From assembly GCA_023333565.1 (NCBI GenBank), contig JAJKFH010002711.1, forward strand, positions 355,501 to 419,500: 64,000 nt of DNA, given 5' to 3'. The notes below the pieces were generated by a model that worked only from the letters and a program-made list of their open reading frames with translations, was not told the origin of the DNA and did not search any database. Shown here one piece after another: positions 1-12,130 of this stretch. The position numbers were made by a program, and so were the translations under genes. The DNA is from Puffinus mauretanicus (lineage: Eukaryota; Chordata; Aves; Procellariiformes; Procellariidae). Position 1 is the stretch's first letter, and each line of letters starts with the position of its first letter.

Positions 1-1680
1 AAAGGATGTATAGCTTTTCTCTATAGGAGCAGCCTACTCAGTTTTGAATGTAGATATTTTCTAAAGAGTGTAATGGACACGTATAAGGGTTTCTGAAAGA
101 ACATTACCTCTGCGTTTCTTGATTTTCTGATATTTGCAATTATGTAATTAACACAGAAATAAGGACTATGACTCTAAACCAGCAAAGCTCAGCTTATGTG
201 AATATCAGTACTTAAGACTAGTGTGTTAAGCATGTGGTAGTTTTTTTTCTCAGCTGTATGCATAGTTTCTCAAAATTTAACCTTATGCGTAGGAAAAACC
301 CTCAACATATTTAAAGAGAAAGCACTGTGGAAAGCCATTTTTTTCAGATACTTGTATTTGCCAGTTTTTCTTTATTCTCAATACAACCAATAATGTTCTA
401 CATCTCATAATACTTTTGCTATTATTTTAAACTAAGTCAATAAATTACGGAAAATTAAAGACCAAAAGGAGGCCTGATGGAAATTGCAGTTGGAAGTATC
501 TTTGACGGTTCAAAGCCAAAGAGATATCAATTAATGTGCCTGCATTCTTTTCTTTCTGAATTGCTACTGTTATTATTTCCTTTTCAGTGCTTGGGAACTT
601 GTCAAGGAACATGCTCACCAATAAAAAACATTTTGTCAGGGATGCTGTAAGAAAGACAGTTGTGACTGAAAACATTGCAGAGAACCACTACTAGAAATAC
701 GACTGTTAGTGCAAACACTTTGGTTCAACTTTACAATATAATAAAAGATGTGTTAAACCATCCTTCATTGTCTATGGGGCCGAAGAAAGATTTTGACCTC
801 TGGAAAGCCAAACTGCGTGGCCCAGCCCTGCCGTGTGCCTCCGCGGCAGGATGCTCTGCAGGGGTCAGATGCCCTGGGAGCAGCACTGCTGGCTTTTACA
901 CCACTGTGATTTTGGGCAGCATCGCTGCTGCCGGGACGCCCGTCCTCTCAGAGCCGGGTCAGGGAGCAGACACTGCCATCTAATACACTTATGTACATCT
1001 GCTTTACGGAAAAGGTACATTTTCAATTTCAGTCAAAAACAGACCACAAAACCCATGCTACTAGCAATCTGATATAATTTGCACTTGTGTCAGTCCAGAA
1101 GCATGTATGAAATCAGTGTAATTGAGAGAAAGGTGTTAACTAATTAACATATGGGCCACATTTCTTTCTTCTCTTATTACCAGAGCCTCATGAAGGATTT
1201 CAGGTCAACTATGAAAACAGCTGGTTTCTTCTTCTTTCATCACTTAGAGACTGATCTTTTTCTTTTTCAGCAGAAAACAGCTCTCAGGTGATATTTCAAA
1301 AGTTCTCAGGACTAGCACAGTGCTGCTGCAGTGAAAGCTTTACAATTGCCAACAATGAGCGCACAGTCAGGTTAAAGCTGGCTGAGTACGCCTGAAAATT
1401 ATGCCTGCAGCAAAGCTGTATTATTTGCAAGAAGTTCATAATTTTATTCTCAGGATTAAAGAAAAAAAAAACAACAAAAAAACAGCTAATGATTTTCTCT
1501 TAGGAAAGACATACACATGCTTTGCTAGAGTAACAGATGTTAAGTGTGAAATTCATCAGGCAAAATTCAGTGGTCACATATATATAAAACATTGTCTCTG
1601 GTCTAAGCTTTATACATACTTAGAAGACTGCTTAACATGCCTAACTTTGGTAGTTTACTTTTAATTTATATATCATATAT
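1..1680. other. Noncoding AT-rich sequence with one GC-rich patch
   Basis: No recognisable gene or repeat. Open frames here are short, overlap one another in different frames and resemble no family I know. About 820-985 is clearly richer in G+C and CpG than its surroundings and accounts for the two overlapping frames between 675 and 1072. I cannot assign that patch; it could be an eroded repeat or an isolated GC-rich island. Confidence 0.6.
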
Positions 1681-1728
1681 TTATAATATGTACATATTAT
1701 AATATAAATATAAATATTTATATTTATA
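1681..1728. repeat. Cluster of two perfect AT-rich palindromes
   Basis: Positions 1681-1702 form a perfect 22-nt palindrome centred on GTAC. Positions 1703-1728 form a perfect 26-nt palindrome made only of A and T. They are adjacent, so the segment could extrude as cruciforms or simply be an AT-rich microsatellite remnant. No gene flanks it. The self-complementarity is read directly from the sequence; any function is unknown. Confidence 0.85.
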
Positions 1729-4700
1729 ACTGTGTTACAGCAGCCTTCCAAACATTACTTACAATATATTGATACATTTGTGTCAGATATAACTAGATTA
1801 TAAATAGCTTTCAAAAATATTTAAAATCTGCCCTTTGTGTGCCAGACCCTTTAGGTCTAAGAAATTTAATGTTTCATGTTTTTGAGGAGCTTAGATTATG
1901 TACTGCATTAACATGAATTATGACTGAAGTCACCACGTACCTTATTCTTCCTTATAAAAAACAAGTGCACAATAGATTGCTATAAAGGCTCTGCAACGCT
2001 TATTAGCTCCCTTTAAATTTGTTTTCTTAGATGGAAAATGAATTTGTAAAAATTTGCTCTACAAAACAATGTCAGAATTGACTTCTTCCAAAAGGCAAAA
2101 TGAAATTCTATACTATATTAAGATATTTTGTAATTTAGAGACTTTGATCTTGTAAGTGCTTGATCAAGTGAAAAAGCTTTCTTCTGACTTATATGAGTAG
2201 AATCACTGAGTACTGCAGACAGTTTTAATATGAATAGAATTACTTTTATGCTCAAATATTCTCAGGATTAGGTCCATCTTTTCTGAAATGGAGACCACGC
2301 AGAGATTACTATATGAAGACATATTTCAACTACAAATTTTTTTTTTTTCAGGTTTGTTTTTAATTGCTCATTTTCTTTATAAAAAGGAAGTCCCAAAGCT
2401 CTAAGAAATACCATTAAGAATCAGTGCTTTAAAGCCTGTTTAGATGGTAAATGAACACAGGTTCTTTTTGCTCTGAAATCAAAGATTATGAGAGATGCAT
2501 TACTCGAGGGATTATTTTCTATCTTTAGCAGCTGGATATATTTTAAAGTTAGATTAATCTGTTATTAACTGTAAATTCACATAGTTCAGGATCAGGATGC
2601 AGAAGATGATAACAAAGTGCTGCTTTAATAGATGATCCATAGAAATTCTAGTATCAACAGACAGGTGTAACGTTCGCATGCATTTCTCATACCCTGCTTG
2701 GATCTCAAATGGATAGCTGCCAAGTAGAAAAATTTGCTTTCTTTTTCATCTAAGACCTGCTTCTTCTTGGTACATAATATATTTTCATCAGGAAAGCATG
2801 AATATGTAAAACCCCTGAACAATATAAAATATGTATTTGTATAATCACTCATAGCCAGGTCATATTACTGCAATAAATTATACTGTTTGGTGTAATAGTG
2901 AGAATAAAATGATGATCATAATAAACAGAGAGGCTATCATTATTGCTGTTCTCACTCTTCTGGCACCATGACCATATTATTCTCATTTCAGCCATATTTT
3001 TGTCAAGGCAGATGTTGTAAAAATCATAAACCTAATGATGCATCTTGCATTTTAGAATGAACTCCAGAGAAAAACAAGACCCGTGCATGGGTTACTAAAA
3101 CCAGCAGATGACCCTCTGCTTTCCCCTTTGAATGCTGGACCATCGCTAACAACCTGACTTGCAGGTCTCAAGTGCCTTAGGGTTAAAAGTGTTATTGTAG
3201 TGACTGGAGCGGTAACTCCCAATGCCGTGGAAGGACTGAGGATACTCCCTATTCACAGATGTCTGCATCAACCATGAAACCTTATATTCTTCCTTCTTTT
3301 GGATCTTTGATTAGGGTACTTAAAATTTTTTTCTGGCTGTGTAAAAGACAACTTTGTTTTTACTCTACTAACTTTTATTACTTACTTGTTACTCTTACTA
3401 TTTATAAAAAAACTCACCAAACTGCTAACCAAAAAGGGTGGTAGCATGAAGGTTAGTAGTTAACAGATATGAGAAACATAGAAAAGCCCAAGTTCATCCC
3501 ACGCTGACATTATCCACCTGAAACTGGTTATTGAGTGAAAGACAGAGACTTCCAAGAGCAAAGTCATGACTCCTAGACTTCCCAAAAGTCTCATTCTTAC
3601 AGCTATTCTTGCTGGGTTTGCTTTAGTGAGAACCAAAGGCAATTATGGTCTTGATTTAGGAGCCTCTAATTAGATGAGACACATCTGGCCTTCAGTGTAT
3701 TTGGCAAAAATACATACTAAGGCCCTAACACTTCAGCCATCTAATTTGGTGAAAACATTTTATATGGTAATTTTAAAGACTGATGAAATCACGGTAATTT
3801 TTAAGATACTGTGTTTCTGAAAGCTTCATAATTTTAGCCCCAGTGGTTCTAATCCAGCTATGGATTAGCATAAATTTAGTAAAATATAATTTTACAAGAA
3901 TGTTCCAGTTTGCAGATTGCCTAATTCCTTAACCATGGGGAGAGGCAAGTATTTGCAGACATGTTGGTCCAAAGTCTGGTCCAACCAAGCATATGGCGAA
4001 GAATATGAATACAGCCAACTGTGAGAAACAAACGGCAAAGCTAGAAGTGTGGATCAACCTCTGAAAATTTTCAGTGAACAGTACGTATTTGACTATCTGC
4101 ATAAATTATTCCTGATATTATAGTTGTAGATATTGGTTCAGCATCAGATTGGAGTGCCACTTTGCTAAGTGACTTATGAGCACATTGTGATAAAAAACCT
4201 TTGTCATAAGTACCTAAGAATCTAAATAAAATCTATGTATGTGTGCAATATTTACAATGCAAGCATCCAACTTCATACACCAAGAACACCCACATGTCCT
4301 ACTGAACTAGTTTTAGATGAGAGGAGCTGTGAGTATGTATCTATGAAAAATCATTTCAGAAATTTTTTATGCAGATAATAGTGTGCCCAAAAGTAATTTC
4401 AAGGTATTTACCAAGCACACAAAGCCTCATACCCTTCTACTTGCTACATGACTGGAATATAGATCTTATATTTATTGAGGCAGGGATTGTATCTTTATTC
4501 TCTCAATCTGCTTATCGAATTGCATCAGTAGATGTTATATGGTCTGACTGCAAATATGGTTGCTTTAACACCTCACAAGCAGGGAAAGCAACAAGTGAAC
4601 TGACAGCATCATGAGGTAACTTTTGACTGCTGTTGGTGTCTATCCTCAGGCATAATTCCATTGCTAATTATTTTTCTTATTATCAATACTTGCAATTAAA

Positions 4701-5316
4701 ACTTTTGTAATTAGAACACCATGTTTTTATAAAATAATTTGCATTTAGTTAATTTCTCATTATTTTGTTTATTATCTCTCCTTTCACTCCCTCCCATGAA
4801 TCACAGTGAGATGGTCTCAGAATGTGTTTTCAGAAAAGATTAACTGGTCCTTCATTTGAAACCAGTTAAGAACCATTGTCCTACAAACCATCCAGAACAT
4901 CTTGGGTATACCTCTACGTGAATATAACATCAGTGAAAACATACCAAATTCACTTTTTAACAGTGTGACTCCCCATTGCTTTTCTTTTTGTCAGGATATG
5001 ACAAAAATTAGTTTCACAAATGAAAAAGCAACTATTGCAGTTAGAGTTAAGAATAACTGTAGATAAGCAGGAACAAACTAAGATCTTGCCAAGAAGTGAA
5101 TAGGGATTACATGGAAAAAACATTATTCTACAGCTAGCAATACTGACATACCATTTGCAGTAAGCTGCAAAAAGACAAGGGAACAGCTGGTGAAGATCAT
5201 CTTAAGCTGTAAATTTGGATCTAGATCCAACTTTCTGAAAGAACAGGAACGTTTGTCCTTAAAGGTTTAGATCAAATAAAGAAGGAATGTATACAGAACT
5301 TACTTCTGAAAGTTAT
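1729..5316. other. Noncoding AT-rich sequence
   Basis: I see no gene, no RNA gene and no recognisable mobile element. Short homopolymers occur, for example a T run near 2338-2349. Open frames of 60-81 codons at 2625-2852, 3259-3444, 3460-3642 and 4369-4614 have no recognisable domains and are what chance gives in AT-rich DNA. Confidence 0.6.
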
Positions 5317-5688
5317 TCAGCTGGTGCTGAATTGCCAAGACATGTGCTGGCTATTAATATGGTAGCACGACCCCCAGTAGCTATCTCTGGAAAACTTTCT
5401 GTTGTGCTCCCGAGTCCGCAAGGACACTAACGATTTTCTTGCATCCTGTTGATGCCATCTGTTAAGTGCAGAGGTCCACTGCATTGTAGCTTCCCGTGCC
5501 ATCTGCTTTGCACTCCTAACCCGCTTCATGTGACATGTTGGGCGGGCGGATAGCAGGCTAGCACATTGAACTGCACTGCATGAGTATTTCTTTGCTTCCT
5601 CGTTCAATATGCTTTCCCATCTCGGTAATATGAATTGCCTCAGATGGCTGCAGTCAGCTGGTGAATCCCAGCAGTGACCACCAAGCAA
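5317..5688 (-). other. Unexplained 123-codon open frame, product unknown
   Basis: This is the longest open frame in the first 20 kb and lies in a locally GC- and CpG-richer patch. The frame opens on TTG rather than ATG, and an in-frame stop lies a few codons upstream, so it is not a normal gene start. The predicted peptide is basic and hydrophilic, rich in Arg, Lys, Ser and Gln, with no signal peptide, membrane segment or motif I recognise. It could be a piece of a degraded transposon or retrocopy, or chance. No splice structure or polyadenylation signal ties it to a gene. Confidence 0.2.
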
Positions 5689-8600
5689 TTTACAGTAATT
5701 GTTTTAGGGCAAGTCATCACTCCTAGGATTTACTATGATGTGTTGAATTGGTGTTAACTATTGAAATTGGTGTATTTGAGAGAGGAGACCATGTTCTGGC
5801 TTAGGCACTGTGCATTTCATGCAGTGTTAGAGATTGATCTTATTTTGGTTTTGATATGCTGGACTTGTGTCGACTTAACAGGAAGTAATTTGTTTGCAAA
5901 ATGACAGAAAAATGTAGGTTTTATCTTCTGTGCCTAGTCAGCATCTACACTCAGATTTTGCTAAAAGTTTTTTATACCTCCTGACTCATGTTGTGTATTT
6001 ATTCCACTTGGATTCATGAAAAGTTCATCGAAGTTCAGTGTCCCTATTCTTCATGCATCTAAGGTGGATGCCACTCCTTGCAGCTCTTCCCAGACTGTAT
6101 ACACTTTCAGTACACAGCTAAACTTTTTTCCAGTACCCTACTACTGCAAAGTAGTTGCTCTTCACAGTTTTTTTACTCAAACAGTTCTCTTGATTGATGA
6201 TAGAAATTTATCTTCCACATATACTGTTAGTTTTATTACATTTAGCAATAATGTACCATCTGATGACTTTCAGCAACAACCTACCAGATTTCTGACTGTG
6301 CAGTGCACCGGATTTCTGGTCATCCAGGAATGTAAAACAAGTAGTCACTATCTGCTCCCAAAGTAACTCCATGTTGTGTGTGCAGCAAATCAAACACAAC
6401 CTGGACACTTTGAATTCAGTGCAGATGCGACATCAACCCACATGAAGACTAGCCTCATTTGGGACTTATAGGCAACAGCAGATCTGTGCACGTACAGTAT
6501 AGACCAGATTGACAGCACATGTACAGATGGTTTTATGGACACTTTGGATTCCTACCATTTCTTCTTTAGAATATTGGCAGGTATAAACTCTTATTACAGG
6601 AAAATACGGAACATACTGTCACATAAACCTCCCTTGGCTCCAACCGCAAAGGATATTGAGGAAGACTTTTTAGGGCAATCTGATATTGCAATACTAAAAA
6701 AGAATCTTGGTTATAGCAACTGCCTATTTGGTGCTGTGCATATTAACTGTTTACTCTTTCTGCTAAGATTAACTCTAATTTTCTAAAAGTTGTGCTAGTA
6801 TAAAAGCATCATTTAAGTTCTCTCTACAGACAATGAAGAAGCAGAGGAGAGGCACTTCCAAAGGGTGATTCATCTCACCAGTCTTACACACCCGTCTATC
6901 TCCATTTACTATGAAGGCATCCCAGGTGGCCACCTTAGACTAGATATCCAGGTTTTAGATGGCTGAAGAAGTTTAAGGAGATGAATCCTTCTCTAGGTAA
7001 TGCTAGCCTTTGTTCAGGTCTGAGGCACAGGATGGAGAACTAGAATTTGCCATTCAAGCAGTGGGTGAGATAAAGGGCAAGGACTCCTCCGCTTGGGGTA
7101 TTTATTGTCCCAGTTCCTGGTATGGAGGAGAAGTCAGATGATTGGGTGGCTATGCAGTTGCTGTCAAAAGATGCTATGCACCATCTCAAAGCTAAGGTTC
7201 TCTTTCATAAACACTGTGCAGCTGCAGTGCCTGTGCCTGCGTGCTTTTTTACAGAATTAGTCTGAGTCACTTCTTACGAGTTTTCTAGGAAATATACTGT
7301 GAAGTTAATCAGCTTTGCCTGTGACACCTCAAAACTACCAGCTTGTATTAATTTTGTTCTGCAGAGGGAACTACATTAGACATTTTCCTTGCTCGTTTGT
7401 TTGATTAAAACATTTCTGCTATAAAACGTAAACTAATACTTGCTGACCATTGTGAAATAGCTTTCACTTCAGGTTTTGCAGTCATTCTCAGCTGTAATAG
7501 CAAGTATACCTTTTTATCAGCTGGGAGTTAAGTAGACGACTGTGCATTTATTTCTGAAATGTCTACAAAAGGCCTATGCCATACTTTCTTGAAGAAAAAA
7601 TGTATGGAAAAGTTTAAACTTTCTGTGCGAAGTAAACAAACAGAAGAAATGTGGTTAAGTTTTGTTTTTCTCCGTCTAACACAGTAGAAATGCCTTCATT
7701 TTGATCAAGCTTTTACTTGTCATTCAAGGGCTTTTTGATTGAACAGGTCAAAAACCTGTTGAGGAAAAATGAATTTCAGGCTTTTTATAGAATCCCCCAA
7801 CTTCAAATAAAAAGGCTTTCCTTAGTACATAAAAAACCCTTAGTCAACCAACCCTCTAAACTATTGGAAAAAGTATGCAATTTCCACAGCTAACCCAAGA
7901 AGACTGACGGCTGACAAACTTCCAGAGGTCACATGCCAGATTATATTAGAGATCTGTTAGGTGGGGGCTAAGAGATGCTACCTTTCAAAGGATCCTTTCT
8001 CTTGGCATGAACATTGTTCTGTTTTTGCTGAATTTGGGAACTTGAAGAGACTCTCTGCTTTTCTCTCCCAGGGTCTTGCTTAGGAGGCTGTAGCTCCAAA
8101 CTCCAGCATCCAGAACCTGCCTGTGCCACCTCCTTGGTGTTAGGTACAAACCAGCGATCTCCACAGTAGGTGGTGGCAGTATGAAATGGGAGGAAATGTC
8201 AATCTTTCTGTTTAGAGTTGCTTTTTTCGAATCCAATTCATTGGGATGCATTGCTCACTCAGATGTGAATAGATGAGCACATTTAAAGCCAGATGCCAGA
8301 CATCTGTGCCTGTGCAATCCACCTGTCCCTGCTGCAGAAACAAGGATAAGGGGAAAAACTACCAGACCTAGAAGCTTTTGTGTTGGAAATGCAACCTCTG
8401 ATGAAAAGTACTAATCAAGTTGACTGTTTCTCTGACACCAACAGGTCTACTGGTACACTAAAAAATCTTACAGAGCTTGCAAGGAAGAGAAGCATTCACT
8501 GTTGTTCTCTATGTGATTGCAAGAGAGAACCTGCAAGTTTTGCTTTAGGTCTGGACCTAAAAGGTTCAGAGAGCAAAGATCCAGTGCTGGTCTCCTGCTA

Positions 8601-8880
8601 TTCTAAAATGGGAAAGGGCATAATCAGATTTGTAAATTTATTTGCAAATAATTACCAATAGGGAGGCAACTGGCTGAATGTGAAATCTTGCAAATCGTAC
8701 TACATCAGCTTTCAAAGACCTAGTGGTTTCTACACTTACTCGGTAGGAAGGGAATTATGCAGGCGTTAGTGCAGCCTGTCTGCAGCTCAGACAGCAGCAC
8801 GAGGGAGTCAGGTTAAAAAGATGCTAGCTCCTGCCAGAAACTAGATTATCCTTGTTTCACATAAGTAACTAATCTTTTTG
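5689..8880. other. Noncoding sequence with weak open frames
   Basis: A 116-codon plus-strand frame at 6016-6366 and an overlapping minus-strand frame at 6208-6408 have no recognisable domain. Both could belong to the same eroded element as the frame at 5317-5688, but nothing in the sequence proves it. The rest of the interval shows no gene or repeat I can name. Confidence 0.5.
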
Positions 8881-8885
8881 CCTTC

Positions 8886-8900
8886 CCCCCCCACCCCCCC
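8886..8900. repeat. Short poly-C tract
   Basis: A near-pure run of cytosines broken by a single A. Simple low-complexity sequence. Confidence 0.85.
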
Positions 8901-10448
8901 GGTCAAGAAGTGCAACTCAGGGATGTGGTTTGGACCAAATGAATAATGGGAGCTGGGCAGGGATAGAGGTGAAGGCAGAAGCACCTTTTGTGATAATCCC
9001 CTCAGGGAACAAAATGATACTGAAGGGGTGGTGAATAGCTTATAGTAGTGGAGTTATCCTGTGATGGGATACAAATCGAGTGATCTCTCACAGCAGAGAG
9101 ATGGTGAGGGGGGAACTTCATTCTGGGGCGAATGCCCTACCATTACACTCCGGGCGCGGTGCAGTGGTGTGCTGTGCCTCTCCCCTCAGCTGAACAAATA
9201 TCTCTTACTGCCAGACCTGAGTGAGAAAATGCTCGCACATCAGGAAGCACAGAGGCAAACGAGCCGAGACATGAGATAGTTTCCAGGTCCAATTCCTCTC
9301 AATAAGAAGGGAGAGAAAAAGGAAGGAAGGAAAAAAGAAATGCTGCCTGGACATCTCCTGAGGGAGATGGCAGCAGAAGGGGAAGAGTAGAAACAGGAAA
9401 GATGGTACAAGCTGGAAATTTGTACCATTTTGTGAAACCCAGAGTGAGACAAAAACAATCAAAACAGTTATGCTGCCAGATCCATGGCCGTTGGGAGGGC
9501 ACACCTCTTCACCACTGCCTGTAATCAAATAGCAAATGAAACCAGCAGTGTCTATGTGTGTTGCTGTTAATGGGCGATACTCAAAAACTAAGTCCACTTG
9601 CAATTATGGGCCACCCAGAGTTGTCTCTAATCTGTAGTATTTTTGCTCCACTCAGCCCCAAGAGACAAGCACTTATTGCTTTTCTGTTTTTCAAGTACCT
9701 AAAAAAACACAGGCAAGCCAAAGCAATCATTTAGTTTATTATATGGCAAGGTACACTAGTCACTTGGGCCCTCTCTAAGCAGCAACCTTGGCAATATTTA
9801 TCTCATTTTTGAGAAAGAAAAGATTGGATGCAAGCTATCAAAAAATTCAGCACCATAGATCTTTGGGGAAAACAGATGTAGGAAGCCTTAATTTTCTTAA
9901 GTGCCCAGGTAAACAACCACAGATAACAGAGAAGGCATGGCGGGTAAACATTTTCCTTGGTCAGGGATGACAGTCTTACCTTTCACACTGAACTTAGCAG
10001 CTGTTCCTGCCTTTTTGCATCCTTTCACCCACCATGGTTCATTAAACGTGTACCCACCCCCCTGCACACACTTTTTTCCTTCAAGCAGCACTCTCAGCCA
10101 CACTTCATCCTCAGTGCAAAAACGTGGTGTGCAAGGCCAGGCTCCAGGATGAGGGCAGTTGACTACTGATCAAAATCAAAACCACAAACTGCCACTGCAT
10201 TGATTTAGCATATATGTATATACCTATCCATCTATTACGTGTATGCTAGTTATATAAAAATGCACAGCTTTTTTTTTTTCATTAATCCATAACATACTTA
10301 TTTTATAACACATATTTCATTTTAAAAAGGGGAATTCACAGCTGAAGTGTATTTGAGAGACGGAAGTATGTTTGATATATTACACACCTAAAAGGGAGAC
10401 CTAGAGAGACATAGTCAATCTGGTGTAATCTCACAGCTGACCATGCTT
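8901..10448. other. Noncoding sequence, nothing recognised
   Basis: Several overlapping minus-strand frames at 9205-9603 and plus-strand frames at 9061-9279 and 9937-10169 occupy the same DNA in different frames, which argues against any being real. The purine-rich stretch around 9295-9400 explains the Phe/Leu/Ser-rich peptides on the minus strand. Confidence 0.55.
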
Positions 10449-10506
10449 TGAGCAGGAGGCTGGACTGGACCTCCTGAGGTCCTTCCCAGTCTGGGTGATC
10501 CTGTGA
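10449..10506 (+). mobile_element. CR1 LINE, short 3'-end fragment
   Basis: The segment matches the pattern of the terminal CR1 3' end: an AGCAGGAGGCTGGACTGGAC-like start, then a GAGGTCCTTCCCAG-like stretch, then a TGATCCTGTGA tail in place of the usual ATTCTGTGA. It is on the + strand and severely 5'-truncated. The divergence suggests an old insertion. The flanks show no clear target-site duplication. Confidence 0.75.
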
Positions 10507-10905
10507 AACCAGATAGAAGACAGCAGAGTTGTTCATATCTTTCAATACCTCATTAATTCGGCAAGGGTATTTTATAATTTCTGCTTTTCAAAATTTAGTA
10601 TGTATTGTCATTACTTCTCTTTGAATCAATCTTCACAAAGCTGAGATAACAGCATCTCAAGAGAAAATGAACCAAAACACAATCAGCCAATCAAGTATGT
10701 CAGCATTTTCTTGTCCCAAACAGACAATATTAACCTGGGTGAATAGTTTTGTAAGTAATTTCAGTTTTCACCCAGGAGAATAAGTTTACTTAAGGACCCT
10801 TTTATATATTTACAAGTATCTCGGTCTGTTCATTGCTGTGAGGGAGGTGATCAACTCTCTGTGAGCACAGTTCTTAAGTGGAGGTGTTTGAAGCTTTTAG
10901 AGCTT
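10507..10905. other. Noncoding sequence, nothing recognised
   Basis: AT-rich unique-looking sequence without a gene or repeat I can name. Confidence 0.5.
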
Positions 10906-10990
10906 GGGCCTGGATCCACCTCTCACAAAGGTAGGGACCTAATTAAGAGCAAAATTGACTTGGGCTGCCTGGATATCAAAGGGAGAGGGA
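10906..10990. repeat. Degenerate ancient dispersed repeat (candidate)
   Basis: It contains GGCCTGGATCCAC followed by an ACAAAGGTAGGGACCTAATT-like block. Similar word order recurs in old interspersed repeats shared by birds, turtles and crocodilians, as I remember them. I cannot name the family from sight. The assignment rests on motif resemblance, not on alignment. Confidence 0.35.
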
Positions 10991-11470
10991 AGCAGCTCAG
11001 ACCTTGAGTAATATGGATATATTTCTACTCTGACAAACGGCGAGTGCTGTCAGAAACACCAGCGTATATGGTTACCGTAAATCTGACCTGTACGTGAGTA
11101 TTTTTTAATGTAACACAAGTAAGAGTAAGTAGATTTTCTCTTGAGCCACTCAAGTAAATTTAGAAACAAATTGTGAGTACATCATAAAATAACATTGAAT
11201 TAGTATGTTCATTTCATGGGCAGTTAACCTTTATGTCTCTTTAATAATTGATTGCTTTAATACTTTGTTAATATTATTAGTTTCATTAGTTTATGATCTT
11301 TTTTCTTACCTTTGGCCTTTTATTACATTAGGTCTATAAATTTTCATAGAATTGATTAGTTACAAGAAAGAAGCTGTTATGCTCTAATACCGTTCCGCCT
11401 TTCGTGGAAGGGAAACACTTCTAATTTTGTTACATGTCTCTCTTCACAAGGATAATTGAAATACAGCGAT
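10991..11470. other. AT-rich noncoding sequence with TAAT-type motifs
   Basis: No gene. From about 11220 the sequence is dense in TAAT/ATTA words, leading into the palindrome at 11471-11487. This could be a conserved noncoding element, but base composition alone also produces such words. Confidence 0.4.
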
Positions 11471-11487
11471 TACTAATTAAATTAGTA
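11471..11487. promoter_or_regulatory. 17-nt palindrome with paired-homeodomain (P3) site
   Basis: The 17 bases are a perfect inverted repeat around a single central A. Within it, 11474-11484 reads TAATTAAATTA. This fits the known P3 dimer site of paired-class homeodomains, TAAT-YNR-ATTA, exactly. The motif match is direct; that any protein binds here is inference. No nearby promoter or exon is visible. Confidence 0.35.
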
Positions 11488-12069
11488 TAGCTATGCTAGC
11501 TCTGCCAAAATATTATGATTTATAGTTTTGGTCCAAAAAATTGAGTAAAACTAAGTTATTTTTATAGTTACTTTATTAATTTATAATGCTGTATCTTAAT
11601 CTTTCCAGTAATGTGTCATGACCTCTAAGTATCTCAAATTATGTTACTTAATCATGCAGGAACAAAGACAACTTGATGCCATATAATATATAATATTCTA
11701 GACAAGAAAAGAGCAAAAGGGTCAGGTCAAGCATTTCATACTATATGTTGCATCAGAACTAAAAAGTGAATGAAACCCTGAAATGTCTCTGTAGGAAGCA
11801 TTAGCTAGTCCATTTAGTTTCCTGAATAAAGTGTGAATTTATAAGTATTTTGAGATGTGAATGAAATAAAAAATTCACATGAAAATAGAGGCACACTAAG
11901 ATCAGCAATAAGATCTATGTTTCAATGGCTTCTTTGCTTGTTTGTTTTTGAATTTTTTCCTATCATCCCAGGGGCCTGACTGGCTTAGTTAAAATTTGTT
12001 AACTGCCTTGACTGATTTAACACTGCTACTGTCTAACATTGCTCCCAAATTGCAAATGAGCTTGATCCA
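11488..12069. other. AT-rich noncoding sequence, nothing recognised
   Basis: No gene, RNA or named repeat is visible. Confidence 0.5.
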
Positions 12070-12130
12070 ACACCCACTAAATTGAATGGAAATGTTCCCA
12101 GTGGCTCTGACTGATACTGGAGCAGTTCCA
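12070..12130. repeat. Degenerate ancient dispersed repeat (candidate)
   Basis: It holds AAATTGAATGGAAATGTTCC followed by a CAGTGGCTCTGACTGATACT-like block. This keeps the order seen in the better copies at 17185-17245 and 29140-29190: a ..TCAATGG-AAA.. half, then a CATTGACTTCA-like half. Heavily diverged. Confidence 0.3.

Noticed and set aside
675..1072. Two overlapping plus-strand open frames of 102 and 79 codons
   Set aside because: They cover the same GC-rich patch in different frames, with no domain and no splice or promoter context.
6016..6408. 116-codon plus-strand frame with an overlapping minus-strand frame
   Set aside because: No recognisable motif on either strand; kept only as context for the 5.3-kb frame.
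9205..9603. Several minus-strand frames of up to 132 codons
   Set aside because: They overlap in different frames across a purine-rich stretch, which yields Phe/Leu/Ser-rich peptides by composition alone.
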